A stretch of 41,525 nucleotides of DNA from a virus, in the IMG/VR virus record IMGVR_UViG_3300010373_000081, positions 1 through 41,525 of that record. One strand, given 5' to 3'. Below, piece by piece: positions 25,194 through 32,214 of the stretch (positions are counted from its first letter, which is position 1; each line of letters begins with the position of its first letter). Position numbers and translations under genes: made by a program. Below the pieces are notes generated by a model, which had not been told where the DNA came from, searched no databases, and worked only from the letters and a program-made list of their open reading frames with translations.

Positions 25194-25801
25194 TGAAAAT
25201 GACTAACGGTGGATTTCAAATAATCCGTAATGCATTTGGTCCATTAACACAAAGCCAAGTAAATGAAATTAACTTTATCGTGGATTCTATGGATAAAGAT
25301 AAGTCAATTACTTATGCACAAGGAGCATATATCCTTGCGACCACATGGCATGAAACAGATCGAAAAATGCTACCAATTGTCGAGTATGGGAAGGGAAAAG
25401 GACGACCATATGGAACATGGCTCAAGAATAGTAAAGGTGAATTGTACGCCTACAAGAATGGGTCGAAGTCTGAGGTTTATTTGCAATCTCAATACCCTCA
25501 TTTATATTATGGTATGGGATATGTTCAATTAACTTGGTTTGATAATTTCGAGCTTGCAAGTAAAAAGCTAGGGATTAACTTCCTTAATGATCCCGATCTT
25601 GTATTACGCAAAGAGTATGCGATCATCATCATGCTTGAGGGTATGAAGCAGGGTTGGTTTACTGGAAAGAAATTAAGCGACTACATTCATCAATCTAAAA
25701 AGGATTACAAGAATGCTCGCAAGATTATTAACGGTAACGATAAGGCACAGATGATTGCTGATTATGCTGAAGTCTTTGAAAAGGCTTTACGATCATGGTA
25801 G
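25193..25801 (+). CDS. Endolysin, GH19-type muramidase/chitinase fold
   Basis: 202 residues, no signal peptide, so it needs the holin. TTWHETDRKMLPIVEYG (Glu54 and Glu64 are the probable catalytic pair) and GMGYVQLTWFDNFELA (107-122) are the landmarks of GH19-like phage lysozymes such as those of Acinetobacter phages. The C-terminal 40 residues are basic (KKDYKNARKI). Overlaps the spanin gene by 7 bp. Confidence 0.87.
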   Translation: MKMTNGGFQIIRNAFGPLTQSQVNEINFIVDSMDKDKSITYAQGAYILATTWHETDRKMLPIVEYGKGKGRPYGTWLKNSKGELYAYKNGSKSEVYLQSQYPHLYYGMGYVQLTWFDNFELASKKLGINFLNDPDLVLRKEYAIIIMLEGMKQGWFTGKKLSDYIHQSKKDYKNARKIINGNDKAQMIADYAEVFEKALRSW

Positions 25802-26256
25802 TCATAGTTAAGCTATGGCGCGAGATCATAGGCACTATTCTGTTAATCAGTTTATTGCTTATGTTCAATAAGTATCAATCCGCCAAACATGAATTAGCAA
25901 TGACCAAGATTAACTATCAAGGCGAATTGCTTTCTATTAAACTATCAATGTCTGAGGCTATACTAAGGGCTGAACAACAAAGGAAAGAAGATCTTGAAAA
26001 TTATGCAAGACAAATCGCTAGCGCTAACGCTAAGTATTCTAATCTTTTCGCTGACAATAATCGGATGCGCTCAGAGATCATCGAATACAATAATCGACTC
26101 GGTACCTATTCCAACGAAGCAAACGCGGCTTACGCCAAAGCAGCCTCAACAATCTATGCAGAATGTCGAGGCGAATATCTTAAAATGGGACACTATGCTG
26201 AAAAACTCGATGCAGAAATAGATAAAGTAACAGATTCAAGCAACAAGCCCAATTAA
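25795..26256 (+). CDS. Inner-membrane spanin (Rz-like)
   Basis: 153 residues. N-terminal membrane anchor (IIGTILLISLLLMF, about 11-24) followed by a long periplasmic coiled coil rich in Glu, Ala and Lys (about 30-120), the Rz plan. It contains the whole outer-membrane partner in the +1 frame at 25994-26221. Last gene of the lysis cassette. Confidence 0.85.
   Translation: MVVIVKLWREIIGTILLISLLLMFNKYQSAKHELAMTKINYQGELLSIKLSMSEAILRAEQQRKEDLENYARQIASANAKYSNLFADNNRMRSEIIEYNNRLGTYSNEANAAYAKAASTIYAECRGEYLKMGHYAEKLDAEIDKVTDSSNKPN
25994..26221 (+). CDS. Outer-membrane spanin lipoprotein (Rz1-like), nested
   Basis: 66-75 residues, fully embedded in the i-spanin gene. A hydrophobic signal (LALTLSILIFSLTIIGC) ends in a lipobox, IIGC, so the Cys becomes the lipid-anchored first residue. 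The mature part has a Pro-rich linker (VPIPTKQTRLTPKQPQ). The start is TTG 25994 (AGGA 9 bp upstream) or ATG 26003. Nested Rz/Rz1 pairs are standard, which makes this a real gene rather than a shadow frame. Confidence 0.85.
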   Translation: MKIMQDKSLALTLSILIFSLTIIGCAQRSSNTIIDSVPIPTKQTRLTPKQPQQSMQNVEANILKWDTMLKNSMQK

Positions 26257-26270
26257 AGGGCTTTTATTTT
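26245..26270 (+). terminator. Intrinsic terminator after lysis genes
   Basis: AAGCCC (26245-26250), AATTAAA, GGGCTT (26258-26263), TTATTTT. A TATAAT at 26274-26279 directly behind it may start the next gene's transcript, though no -35 or TG element is seen. Confidence 0.85.
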
Positions 26271-26302
26271 ATCTATAATATGATTTTCTACAGAGAATCG
26301 AA

Positions 26303-26533
26303 ATGAGTAAAATTGAGAAAATGGCAACTAGAATTGCTGCTGAAATGGTTGAGGCATATATTAATCATGGTTCGCCAATTGATGAGGATTATATTGCGGA
26401 AAAGTCTTGTAGTATTGCATATAAGATACATGAAAGATCAAAGCAGTATAAAAAAGACAATACATTAACAAAAAAAGATATTGAGCGCATTGCAAAAAAT
26501 GCAGTCAATATCCCAAGTCACCATAGTGAGTAG
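26303..26533 (+). CDS. Hypothetical helical protein
   Basis: 76 residues, charged and helical (KMATRIAAEMVEAYINHGSP, then SIAYKIHERSKQYKK). GAGAATCGAA precedes the ATG. It is a single-gene unit between the two terminators at 26245 and 26540. The end converges on the minus-strand gene at 26535. Function unknown. Confidence 0.65.
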   Translation: MSKIEKMATRIAAEMVEAYINHGSPIDEDYIAEKSCSIAYKIHERSKQYKKDNTLTKKDIERIAKNAVNIPSHHSE

Positions 26534-26534
26534 A

Positions 26535-26702
26535 CTAAGGCCCTTGTTTAAGGGCTTTCTTATTTCTGCTTTTTCTTGTTCTACATCTTGTTGAACAAAT
26601 ATGGTGATTTCTTCTTGTTGAGTAAAAAGGCTTATTGCATACTTCACAAATTTTTCTTATTGATCCACACATAACACACTTAGTATCTTGATTCTGTGAC
26701 AT
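26535..26702 (-). CDS. Small zinc-finger protein
   Basis: 55 residues on the minus strand in a stretch that otherwise looks empty. CVMC (9-12), CEVC (19-22) and CSTRC (36-40) around FYSTRRNHH, then a very basic tail (RTRKSRNKKALK), match the small Cys-His zinc-knuckle proteins of phages with the EVC-K-F...YCS-RCR pattern. AAAGG lies 7 bp before the ATG. Its last codons are encoded by the terminator hairpin at 26540. It could bind nucleic acid. Confidence 0.75.
   Translation of the reverse strand: MSQNQDTKCVMCGSIRKICEVCNKPFYSTRRNHHICSTRCRTRKSRNKKALKQGP
26540..26564. terminator. Bidirectional terminator between converging genes
   Basis: GCCCTT (26540-26545), GTTT, AAGGGC (26550-26555), then TTTCTTATTT on the plus strand. 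The minus strand has the same stem, inside the zinc-finger gene's 3' end, without a good T-run. Confidence 0.8.
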
Positions 26703-26776
26703 TTTTTAGCCTTTGATATTTTAATAAAATTGCATATTAAACTAACATCTCAAATTTTAAAATAGGAATTTTAGCA

Positions 26777-27607
26777 ATGAATATTCAACCTACAATGCCT
26801 GCTGTTGTAACTGGTGGTGGTGGATTTGGTGATGGATTTGGTGGTGGCGGATTACTAGCACTAGCTTTACTTGCTGGTCGTGGTGGCTTGGGTTTTGGTA
26901 ATGAGTTTAACCGTGGTGGTTTTATTGGTGAAGGATGTGTAACACCTAGTAACCTTACTGCTGGATTAGCTGGCGTGACAGATACCATTCAAAACACCAA
27001 TGTTTTAACTGGCATTGGTGATTTAAAGGGAGCTGTTCCACTTGCTGAGGCGCAAACCCAATTAGCAATCCAAAACGCTCAAAGCGACATTACAAGCCAA
27101 AACCAAGCACAAACATTGAATCTTTCATCATTGTTGTTTAACGGTCAATTAGCAAACTTATCTGGATTTGCAAACACTAAAGACGCAGTAGACTCGTTAA
27201 GTACTCAAGTTGCTATCGGTCAAGGTGTGACTAATACCAATATTGAACGTTTAGGCTGGCAATTATCACAAAGTATTTCTAATGATGGTGAGCGCACACG
27301 TTCATTAATTACAAATAACCGTATTGCTGAACTTGAACAACAATTGACTGTAGCTCAATTAAATGAGCGTGAAGAACGTGCTAACAATGCTCGAATTTCT
27401 GATCGCCAATCGGTTGAAATCTCAATGATTAACAATCAAAACCAAAATCAGTTGCAGTTCCAGCAACAAGCACAAGCATTGAATACTATCTCAAGTGGCG
27501 TTCTATCTGCTTTGCAAAACATTCAAGCAACAAACCAAGCTATCAATATCGGCGCTGGTACGCAAGTTGCTAACCCAACTAACACTAACACTAACGTTAA
27601 AGCGTAA
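26777..27607 (+). CDS. Gly-rich / Gln-rich protein, virion component candidate
   Basis: 276 residues, function not recognised. Residues 13-50 are almost all Gly, Phe and Leu (GGGGFGDGFGGGGLLALALL), and a single Cys follows in GEGCVTPSNL. From 80 on the chain is helical and rich in Gln, Asn, Ala with coiled-coil parts (RIAELEQQLTVAQLNEREER). Tail Asn/Thr repeats (NPTNTNTNV). Codon use is like the structural genes and differs from the small accessory genes. A membrane-seeking Gly/Leu segment could mean an ejected or membrane-bound protein. Confidence 0.7.
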   Translation: MNIQPTMPAVVTGGGGFGDGFGGGGLLALALLAGRGGLGFGNEFNRGGFIGEGCVTPSNLTAGLAGVTDTIQNTNVLTGIGDLKGAVPLAEAQTQLAIQNAQSDITSQNQAQTLNLSSLLFNGQLANLSGFANTKDAVDSLSTQVAIGQGVTNTNIERLGWQLSQSISNDGERTRSLITNNRIAELEQQLTVAQLNEREERANNARISDRQSVEISMINNQNQNQLQFQQQAQALNTISSGVLSALQNIQATNQAINIGAGTQVANPTNTNTNVKA

Positions 27608-27618
27608 GTAGGTGTGAA

Positions 27619-27912
27619 ATGACTCAAGAGCAAATACTTAGAATGCAGGGTTGGTCTGAAGAAAATATAGAAAAGCTTCGAATTATCGCAAGTAATCCAG
27701 AAGCCTATCAATACGCTCTAAGAACAAATGATTTAACAGGTGCTTACAATATGGTTGTACCTAAAGAGAAAGAACAAAATCATAACTTGATGGAGTTCTT
27801 TGGCTCATTTAGTGACGAACAACCTGAAAGCGCCAAAGAGTTATCAATCCAGTTGACTAAGTTTGCTCGTTGGGTACAGTCAGAAGTAGATAAAAATAAA
27901 GCCTCTCAATAG
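27619..27912 (+). CDS. Hypothetical protein
   Basis: 97 residues. MTQEQILRMQGWSEENIEKL begins like a short helical adaptor. SAKELSIQLTKFARWVQSEV is amphipathic. It follows the Gly-rich gene by 11 bp (AGGTGTGAA), so they probably act together. Function unknown. Confidence 0.7.
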   Translation: MTQEQILRMQGWSEENIEKLRIIASNPEAYQYALRTNDLTGAYNMVVPKEKEQNHNLMEFFGSFSDEQPESAKELSIQLTKFARWVQSEVDKNKASQ

Positions 27913-27921
27913 AGGGGCTTT
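27898..27921. terminator. Bidirectional terminator between converging operons
   Basis: AAAGCCTCTC (27898-27907), AATA loop, GAGGGGCTTT (27912-27921), ten pairs with one G-T. The minus strand reads into TTTATTTTTATC, a good T-run; the plus strand continues weakly. The stop codons of both converging genes lie inside it. Confidence 0.85.
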
Positions 27922-28100
27922 AATTGATTAACATCTGTTACATGTTTACTTCTGTACCAATCACCATCATAGCTGTAAAAATACCACTCACATAAGAATT
28001 CACCCTGTAACTTGTAGTATTTAATATTATGTGAATAATCAGCAAGCCTGTAATGCGTACTTCCATCTGGCGCTCTATCTCTGATTTCTTGAATGTTCAT
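27906..28100 (-). CDS. Small THY-family protein (copy 4)
   Basis: 64 residues; MNIQEIRDRAPDGSTHYRLA aligns with the plus-strand copy at 9220 (MNIEEIRKNAPDGSIKYGIG). The rest is aromatic-rich (CEWYFYSYDGDWYRS). The second ATG (28098-28100) is chosen because AGGA stands 8 bp before it but only 1 bp before the first ATG. It is the last gene of the minus-strand operon. Function unknown. Confidence 0.72.
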   Translation of the reverse strand: MNIQEIRDRAPDGSTHYRLADYSHNIKYYKLQGEFLCEWYFYSYDGDWYRSKHVTDVNQLKPLY

Positions 28101-28272
28101 TTTCATATCCTAATAAATTCTCAGTGTTTTTCTTTGCTATTTCATTAAGTTTCAATTTTGATTTTGAAGAAAGTTTAAAACTTTTTCCTGATTTCAAATA
28201 AACCCAATCATTACAAACACTAGAAACATCATCTGTATTTAATAAATAGCCTTCTTCTAAAAAAAATAACAT
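28075..28272 (-). CDS. Small hypothetical protein
   Basis: 65 residues: MLFFLEEGYLLNTDDVSSVC, a short beta part (WVYLKSGKSFKLSSKS) and a charged end. TTAGGAG is 6 bp upstream of the start. Overlaps copy 4 by 26 bp. It follows the recombination genes with a 50-bp gap. Function unknown. Confidence 0.65.
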   Translation of the reverse strand: MLFFLEEGYLLNTDDVSSVCNDWVYLKSGKSFKLSSKSKLKLNEIAKKNTENLLGYENEHSRNQR

Positions 28273-28322
28273 CTCAAACTCCTAACTCAATAATTCTTTC
28301 ATTAACGTATTTTGAATGTAGA

Positions 28323-28940
28323 TCAATACATTTCTGCAATTTGATCTACAACTTTAGCAACACTATCATTGTACTTTGATACAAGTGACTCAATATTCTC
28401 AATTTCTTTTTGACAATCTTTAGCAAAAACTCGCTTAATAAATAAAGGTAAGTTAGGGCAATAGCTAACAAAGTCTATCCATTCCAACTCAGCGCAAGAC
28501 AAACCACCATGTAACTGATCAAGATGTTTTTTAGGTATCTCTCCAGTGCGCAATATATGGATTTGCTCTGCTGGTTGCTTTGCTTTAATCTCTAATGCGC
28601 CTTCAGGCCACATTGGTTGACTCAAATATATCAATCCATCAGGTGAATAACCAAATCCCTTATTCTTAATAAATGAAGCCATATGAACCTCAATTCCAGT
28701 TTGACGCTCATACATTTGTCGTGCAATTGGTTCTAACTCATGACCACGCTTAGTCCACTCATTACCTTCAAAAACAGATGAAGATTCACCTGTCAATCGC
28801 TCATAAGCTAGCCCATTAATATAGGTCTGAGCGCCAGCACCATCGGCACGTATAGCGCTCATTTCAGAGCATGTAATAATACCAAGACGTAAATCCATCC
28901 ATTCTGGTGAACCTTGTTCAATATCATGTATGATTTCCAT
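28323..28940 (-). CDS. YqaJ / lambda-exonuclease-like recombination nuclease
   Basis: 205 residues. QGSPEWMDLRLGIITCSEMS (9-28), RGHELEPIARQMYE (65-78), YSPDGLI (98-104) and ALEIKAK (115-121) give the D...ExK core (Asp101, Glu117, Lys119) of 5'-3' exonucleases in phage recombination. It partners the ERF annealing protein, with which it shares one base (stop/start). Together they form a Red-like system for repair and for concatemers. Confidence 0.88.
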   Translation of the reverse strand: MEIIHDIEQGSPEWMDLRLGIITCSEMSAIRADGAGAQTYINGLAYERLTGESSSVFEGNEWTKRGHELEPIARQMYERQTGIEVHMASFIKNKGFGYSPDGLIYLSQPMWPEGALEIKAKQPAEQIHILRTGEIPKKHLDQLHGGLSCAELEWIDFVSYCPNLPLFIKRVFAKDCQKEIENIESLVSKYNDSVAKVVDQIAEMY

Positions 28941-29638
28941 TATTCAGCATCCTTTTTAGAAATCTTATTATCTAGTTGGCTTCTCCAATAATCAAAAGCA
29001 CCTTTTTCAATATCATGTAATTCACAACCAATATAAGCAACTAGTTTTTCCTTTGCTTCAGGTGCTAAATATTCAAGTTTCTTTTCAAGAATCTTAACTT
29101 GAGCTGGTGTAATAGTTGCTTTAGCTCTACCGTCATTCTCTTCAGCTATAACTAATCCTAGCAAAGCTTTCATTGTATAGCGCTGACCATAAGTGATTGC
29201 AGAACCATCCGCTTGTATTTCATTCTTGCTACCACTTTTATCAGGACTAATAAGCATTGATGCTGTTTCACTATATCCGTGAATATGCGTACAAATACAA
29301 GTTACAAGTGTTCTACCATCATGATGCGGCTCAGTTCTCCAGCGAACAAATAAACCAAATTCCTGTAATACCGGATCAACAATTTCTTGCATATGTTCAA
29401 GCTTTGCATATTTAGTTCTATTTGCTTGGGCGCCTTTTTCAATTACACCTTTCTTATTTTGAAATCCAAGCATAGCCTTATCAAAATCAGCCTTTGATTG
29501 TCGATCTTGAACACGCTCATGCAATTCAATCATTTTTTCAAGCTTAGATACATCTGAATTAACATCAAGCGCTACACGCTCAATCATGCTTAAAAATGGA
29601 TCTACCAAATTATTCTCTTGTTTAATTAATTCACTCAT
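28940..29638 (-). CDS. ERF-family single-strand annealing protein
   Basis: 232 residues. FDKAMLGFQNKKGVIEKGAQ (52-71), YAKLEHMQEIVDPVLQEFGL (77-96) and DGSAITYGQRYTMKALLGLV (144-163) are the ERF signature. It anneals complementary strands after the exonuclease has resected ends. First gene of the minus-strand operon, read from the divergent promoter region at 29661-29704, with AAGGAAAATGTT before its start. Confidence 0.9.
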   Translation of the reverse strand: MSELIKQENNLVDPFLSMIERVALDVNSDVSKLEKMIELHERVQDRQSKADFDKAMLGFQNKKGVIEKGAQANRTKYAKLEHMQEIVDPVLQEFGLFVRWRTEPHHDGRTLVTCICTHIHGYSETASMLISPDKSGSKNEIQADGSAITYGQRYTMKALLGLVIAEENDGRAKATITPAQVKILEKKLEYLAPEAKEKLVAYIGCELHDIEKGAFDYWRSQLDNKISKKDAE

Positions 29639-29660
29639 AACATTTTCCTTTCAAGTGGTG

Positions 29661-29704
29661 TTGCATTGGTGACCATATTATTATAGAATAAATAAAAATG
29701 CAAC
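29661..29704. promoter_or_regulatory. Divergent overlapping promoters with inverted repeats
   Basis: Plus strand: TTGCAT (29661-29666), 17 bp, TAGAAT (29684-29689). Minus strand: TATAAT at 29685-29680, so the two -10 boxes overlap. GTTGCAT (29660-29666) and its reverse ATGCAAC (29698-29704) flank them, and TGGTGACCA (29667-29675) is a perfect palindrome in the spacer. The layout suggests that one regulator, or polymerase competition, switches between recombination and early genes. Confidence 0.6.
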
Positions 29705-29715
29705 ATGGTGAAGTG

Positions 29716-29982
29716 ATGAAAGCTAAACAAATTATTAAATCAATTTCCTTTAGTCAAAAAAAGGAATGCGAACGATTGATTATTGAGTATGTCAAGAAAT
29801 TTGATATTGACTTTGCAAAAGAAACAAAAGACATGTGGATGAGTCGACTCAATATAAAGGATAAATCAAGGCTATCTATCTTAGTTGAAAGACTTGAAAA
29901 CCCTAATATTTGTCGTGAGCAAAAGTGGAAAATTCAAAACGAAATTAAACAAATTGAGGAATCAATCAATGAAAGTAATTAA
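29716..29982 (+). CDS. Hypothetical basic helical protein
   Basis: 88 residues from ATG 29716 (94 from ATG 29698). MKAKQIIKSISFSQKKECER, then DMWMSRLNIKDKSRLSILVE. For 29716 a GGTGA lies 5 bp upstream. For 29698 the transcript from 29661 would start only about two bases earlier, a nearly leaderless message. First plus-strand gene of the early region. Function unknown. Confidence 0.65.
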   Translation: MKAKQIIKSISFSQKKECERLIIEYVKKFDIDFAKETKDMWMSRLNIKDKSRLSILVERLENPNICREQKWKIQNEIKQIEESINESN

Positions 29983-30151
29983 GCAAGAATTTATAAATGA
30001 TTTTTCTGTAAGATCGGAAGTATCAGAAGATGGAAAGGTTTTAGTATGTGATTATGGCTATGGAAATCCATTTGAAATAGATAATCAAGGCGCACTCCAA
30101 CTAATCGAAATACTAAAGGAATTTGTTAATGAAAACATCTCAACAGATTGA
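29969..30151 (+). CDS. Small hypothetical protein
   Basis: 60 residues: KVLVCDYGYGNPFEIDNQGA in the middle and LQLIEILKEFVNEN at the end. ATG 29969 has TTGAGGAATCA upstream and overlaps the preceding gene by 14 bp. Early operon, function unknown. Confidence 0.65.
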   Translation: MKVIKQEFINDFSVRSEVSEDGKVLVCDYGYGNPFEIDNQGALQLIEILKEFVNENISTD

Positions 30152-30317
30152 AAGACAAGTTGTTGGTATTAATTGGTTTATATCCAATCACAAAAAACAG
30201 TTAGATCATTTTTTAAATAGTGATTTTGATATTGATAAGGCAATAGAATACTCAGGAAAGATTAAAGAGTTACAGGCTGAAAAACGTATTCTTGAATGGG
30301 TTTTATCTGAGTCATGA
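30129..30317 (+). CDS. Small helical hypothetical protein
   Basis: 62 residues, helical hairpin-like (QIERQVVGINWFISNHKKQL, then EYSGKIKELQAEKRILEWVL). AAGGA is 8 bp before ATG 30129. Overlaps both neighbours. Function unknown. Confidence 0.65.
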   Translation: MKTSQQIERQVVGINWFISNHKKQLDHFLNSDFDIDKAIEYSGKIKELQAEKRILEWVLSES

Positions 30318-30697
30318 ATTTGTTTCAGAGCGCTGAATATGCTGAGTCATTAAGCATTTGCCGTAAAAAGAAAGTAGGCGCAGCAGTTGAGTTAAATAAT
30401 CGTGTTGTGTCTATCGGCTGGAACCATGGTGAGAATGAAAAATGTAATTGTGATATGCACAAATCAAATCCTGATTGCCTTCATGCTGAAGTTGTTTCAT
30501 TCTTTGCTGAGGACGACTTTTGCTTTCGTGGTGGTATCATAGCTGTCACCTATCTACCTTGCTTAAATTGCGCTAAATTGATCGCATCTAAGGGGATTGA
30601 AACAGTCTACTACCGTGATCATCGAGACGACAAAACACAAGGCATAGAATTTTTAAAATTAAACAATGTAGAGGTTTTAAACGAATGGAAGATTTAA
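30314..30697 (+). CDS. Deoxycytidylate / cytidine deaminase-like enzyme
   Basis: 127 residues. Zinc-site motifs LHAEV (56-60, His57 and catalytic Glu59) and PCLNCAK (82-88, Cys83 and Cys86) of the deaminase fold. N-terminal AAVELNNRVVSIGWNHG matches dCMP-deaminase-like proteins. It would feed the dUMP/dTMP pool for phage DNA synthesis. Coupled to the previous gene by ATGA and to the MazG gene by 13 bp, so the two act on nucleotides. Confidence 0.85.
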   Translation: MNLFQSAEYAESLSICRKKKVGAAVELNNRVVSIGWNHGENEKCNCDMHKSNPDCLHAEVVSFFAEDDFCFRGGIIAVTYLPCLNCAKLIASKGIETVYYRDHRDDKTQGIEFLKLNNVEVLNEWKI

Positions 30698-31185
30698 TTA
30701 AAAAGATTGAGCAATGGGCTTCAGATCGCAACATCATTAATGGTTCAAAACCAATTGATCAGGCAATGAAATTGTTTAGTGAATTTGGTGAACTTGCGGA
30801 TAATGTTGGTAAAGGTCGAGATTGTCGTGATGATATTGGTGATGTTTTTGTAGTTCTTACAATTATGTCGGCTCAATTAGGCTTAGATATAAAGGATGCA
30901 ATAAAGTTTGATGGTAAGGATTTAGGCTCAAAAAAACATGCTGTATGCGATTTAGGATTATCTTTAAACTATTTTGTTAGAAGTGAAAATAAAGACTGTT
31001 TGAGATCATGTTTAATGGCACTGCATTCTATATCCGCTGGACATGGATATTCATTAATTGAGTGTATGAAGATTGCATATAATGACATTAAAGATCGAAA
31101 AGGAATAATGTCAAATGGTGTGTTCATAAAAGAATCAGATCCAGCTTATGCTGAGGTAATTAAGTCGATTGAGGATAATTGCTAA
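30685..31185 (+). CDS. MazG-like nucleotide pyrophosphohydrolase
   Basis: 166 residues. KLFSEFGELADNVGKGRD (29-46) with E33xxE36 and DDIGD (49-53) is the metal-binding core of MazG-type all-alpha NTP pyrophosphatases, which clean nucleotide pools and in some phages lower alarmone levels. The C-terminal 80 residues look like a partial second copy of the helical bundle (CLRSCLMALHSISAGHGYSL). Follows the deaminase. Confidence 0.82.
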   Translation: MEDLIKKIEQWASDRNIINGSKPIDQAMKLFSEFGELADNVGKGRDCRDDIGDVFVVLTIMSAQLGLDIKDAIKFDGKDLGSKKHAVCDLGLSLNYFVRSENKDCLRSCLMALHSISAGHGYSLIECMKIAYNDIKDRKGIMSNGVFIKESDPAYAEVIKSIEDNC

Positions 31186-31409
31186 TGTTGCAAAAATTCA
31201 TTAAATCACTTGAGTTTTTAGGTGTTGATTCGTCAAACATGAATCGTGTTGAGTGTTCTAAAAATGTTTATAAATTTGAAGTCGATCAAATTAATAAGCT
31301 ATGGTTGTCATCTTTAGCTTTCTATCGAGCTGGACATGAGAGAGGACAAATTGATACATGGAATGAAATTTCAATTCACGCTATAAATGAGATTAACAAA
31401 GTCAAATAG
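31185..31409 (+). CDS. Hypothetical helical protein
   Basis: 74 residues, KFIKSLEFLGVDSSNMNRVE and FYRAGHERGQIDTWNEIS. The last motif (YRAGHERGQ..W) resembles small phage proteins of unknown function. ATG 31185 overlaps the MazG stop by one base, with GAGG upstream. Last gene of this operon. Confidence 0.68.
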   Translation: MLQKFIKSLEFLGVDSSNMNRVECSKNVYKFEVDQINKLWLSSLAFYRAGHERGQIDTWNEISIHAINEINKVK

Positions 31410-31445
31410 AAGTGCTATACTTCTCTGACTCGTAACTACCCTTTC

Positions 31446-31477
31446 ATACCGCTTTCCCCAAAGCGGTATTTTTTTTA
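31446..31477 (+). terminator. Strong intrinsic terminator, with a second hairpin before it
   Basis: ATACCGCTTT (31446-31455), CCCC, AAAGCGGTAT (31460-31469), eight T. Ahead of it AGAAGT-GCTAT-ACTTCT (31408-31424) forms a 6-bp hairpin, starting at the stop codon and containing TGCTATACT. Confidence 0.93.
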
Positions 31478-31488
31478 TCTAAATTATG

Positions 31489-31518
31489 TTGCATTAAAAT
31501 ATATATTGATATATATTT
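31489..31518 (+). promoter_or_regulatory. Early promoter with a perfect 22-bp palindrome
   Basis: TTGCAT (31489-31494), 17 bp, TATATT (31512-31517). The spacer and -10 are covered by AAATATATAT-TG-ATATATATTT (31497-31518), arms of ten perfect pairs. The G before TTGCAT makes GTTGCAT as at 29660. A binding site for a dimeric repressor is likely, although an AT-rich palindrome can arise without function. Confidence 0.6.
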
Positions 31519-31542
31519 AGGCTTCTTAGAAAGGAGAGTGTT

Positions 31543-32214
31543 ATGAGTAATTTTAAATCTTCAGGATTTGCAAAAGTAAAAGGAAATATAGATATTCTTA
31601 AATCTTTTGGTGTTGAAAAAGGTGATATTGTAAAAATTATAACCATATCTGAAAATTGGGTTAATGCTTACAATGAAAAATATAGTGGAACTGTTTTAAA
31701 GGAAGGGGTTGTTTGTTTTCATAAACAACAATTGATTCCATTAATGGATTACGAATCATCAAACCGCTACAAACTAAAACAAGCGATTAAAGAAACTGGT
31801 ATTTCTTCACGCAAGCTAAGTCATTTTGCTGTAGGTAATGAATCATTCTTTTATAATCAAACTGGTCCAGCTCGCTTTAAAGAATATGGCGATATTAGCG
31901 AATCTAAGCTTGAAGAGTTAATTTATATGGTTGGTGTGGCAAAGAAAAGATTAAACGCTAAAATAACGCAAGATGCATTCGATGAGCGTGAAAAACTTGA
32001 TCTTGCTGCAAAGACTGTTGATGAAAATAATGTTCCAATTATTGTTGAAAAGCCCAAATGGAAATATCAAGGAGAAGTTACAGTTTACCTTGGACAGCCA
32101 TCTAATAATTCTGTCAAAAAACGAAATAATAATTTAAGAAACTTTATGATTGTTCTTGTTGTTTTCTTGATTATGTTGGCATTGTGGTTTTTTAGTTTAT
32201 ATGTTAGCAATTGA
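31543..32214 (+). CDS. C-tail-anchored membrane protein with HTH-like middle
   Basis: 223 residues. Residues 1-70 form a small beta part (GDIVKIITISENWVNAYNEK). Residues 75-135 (RYKLKQAIKETGISSRKLSH, then SESKLEELIYMVGVAKKRL) look like a helix-turn-helix core. A linker follows, and a single membrane segment closes the chain (FMIVLVVFLIMLALWFFSLY, about 200-220). AGGAGAG precedes the ATG. The palindromic promoter in front fits a self-regulated gene. The family is not recognised. Confidence 0.68.
   Translation: MSNFKSSGFAKVKGNIDILKSFGVEKGDIVKIITISENWVNAYNEKYSGTVLKEGVVCFHKQQLIPLMDYESSNRYKLKQAIKETGISSRKLSHFAVGNESFFYNQTGPARFKEYGDISESKLEELIYMVGVAKKRLNAKITQDAFDEREKLDLAAKTVDENNVPIIVEKPKWKYQGEVTVYLGQPSNNSVKKRNNNLRNFMIVLVVFLIMLALWFFSLYVSN

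Noticed and set aside
26465-26647. Minus-strand 60-codon frame overlapping the zinc-finger gene
   Set aside because: The neighbouring frame 26535-26702 has the ribosome site and the Cys motifs; this one is its shadow.
28298-28331. TTCATTA near 28298 as an eighth promoter copy
   Set aside because: No TTCAT 13 bp upstream and only ATACAT at the -10 position; no plus-strand gene follows.
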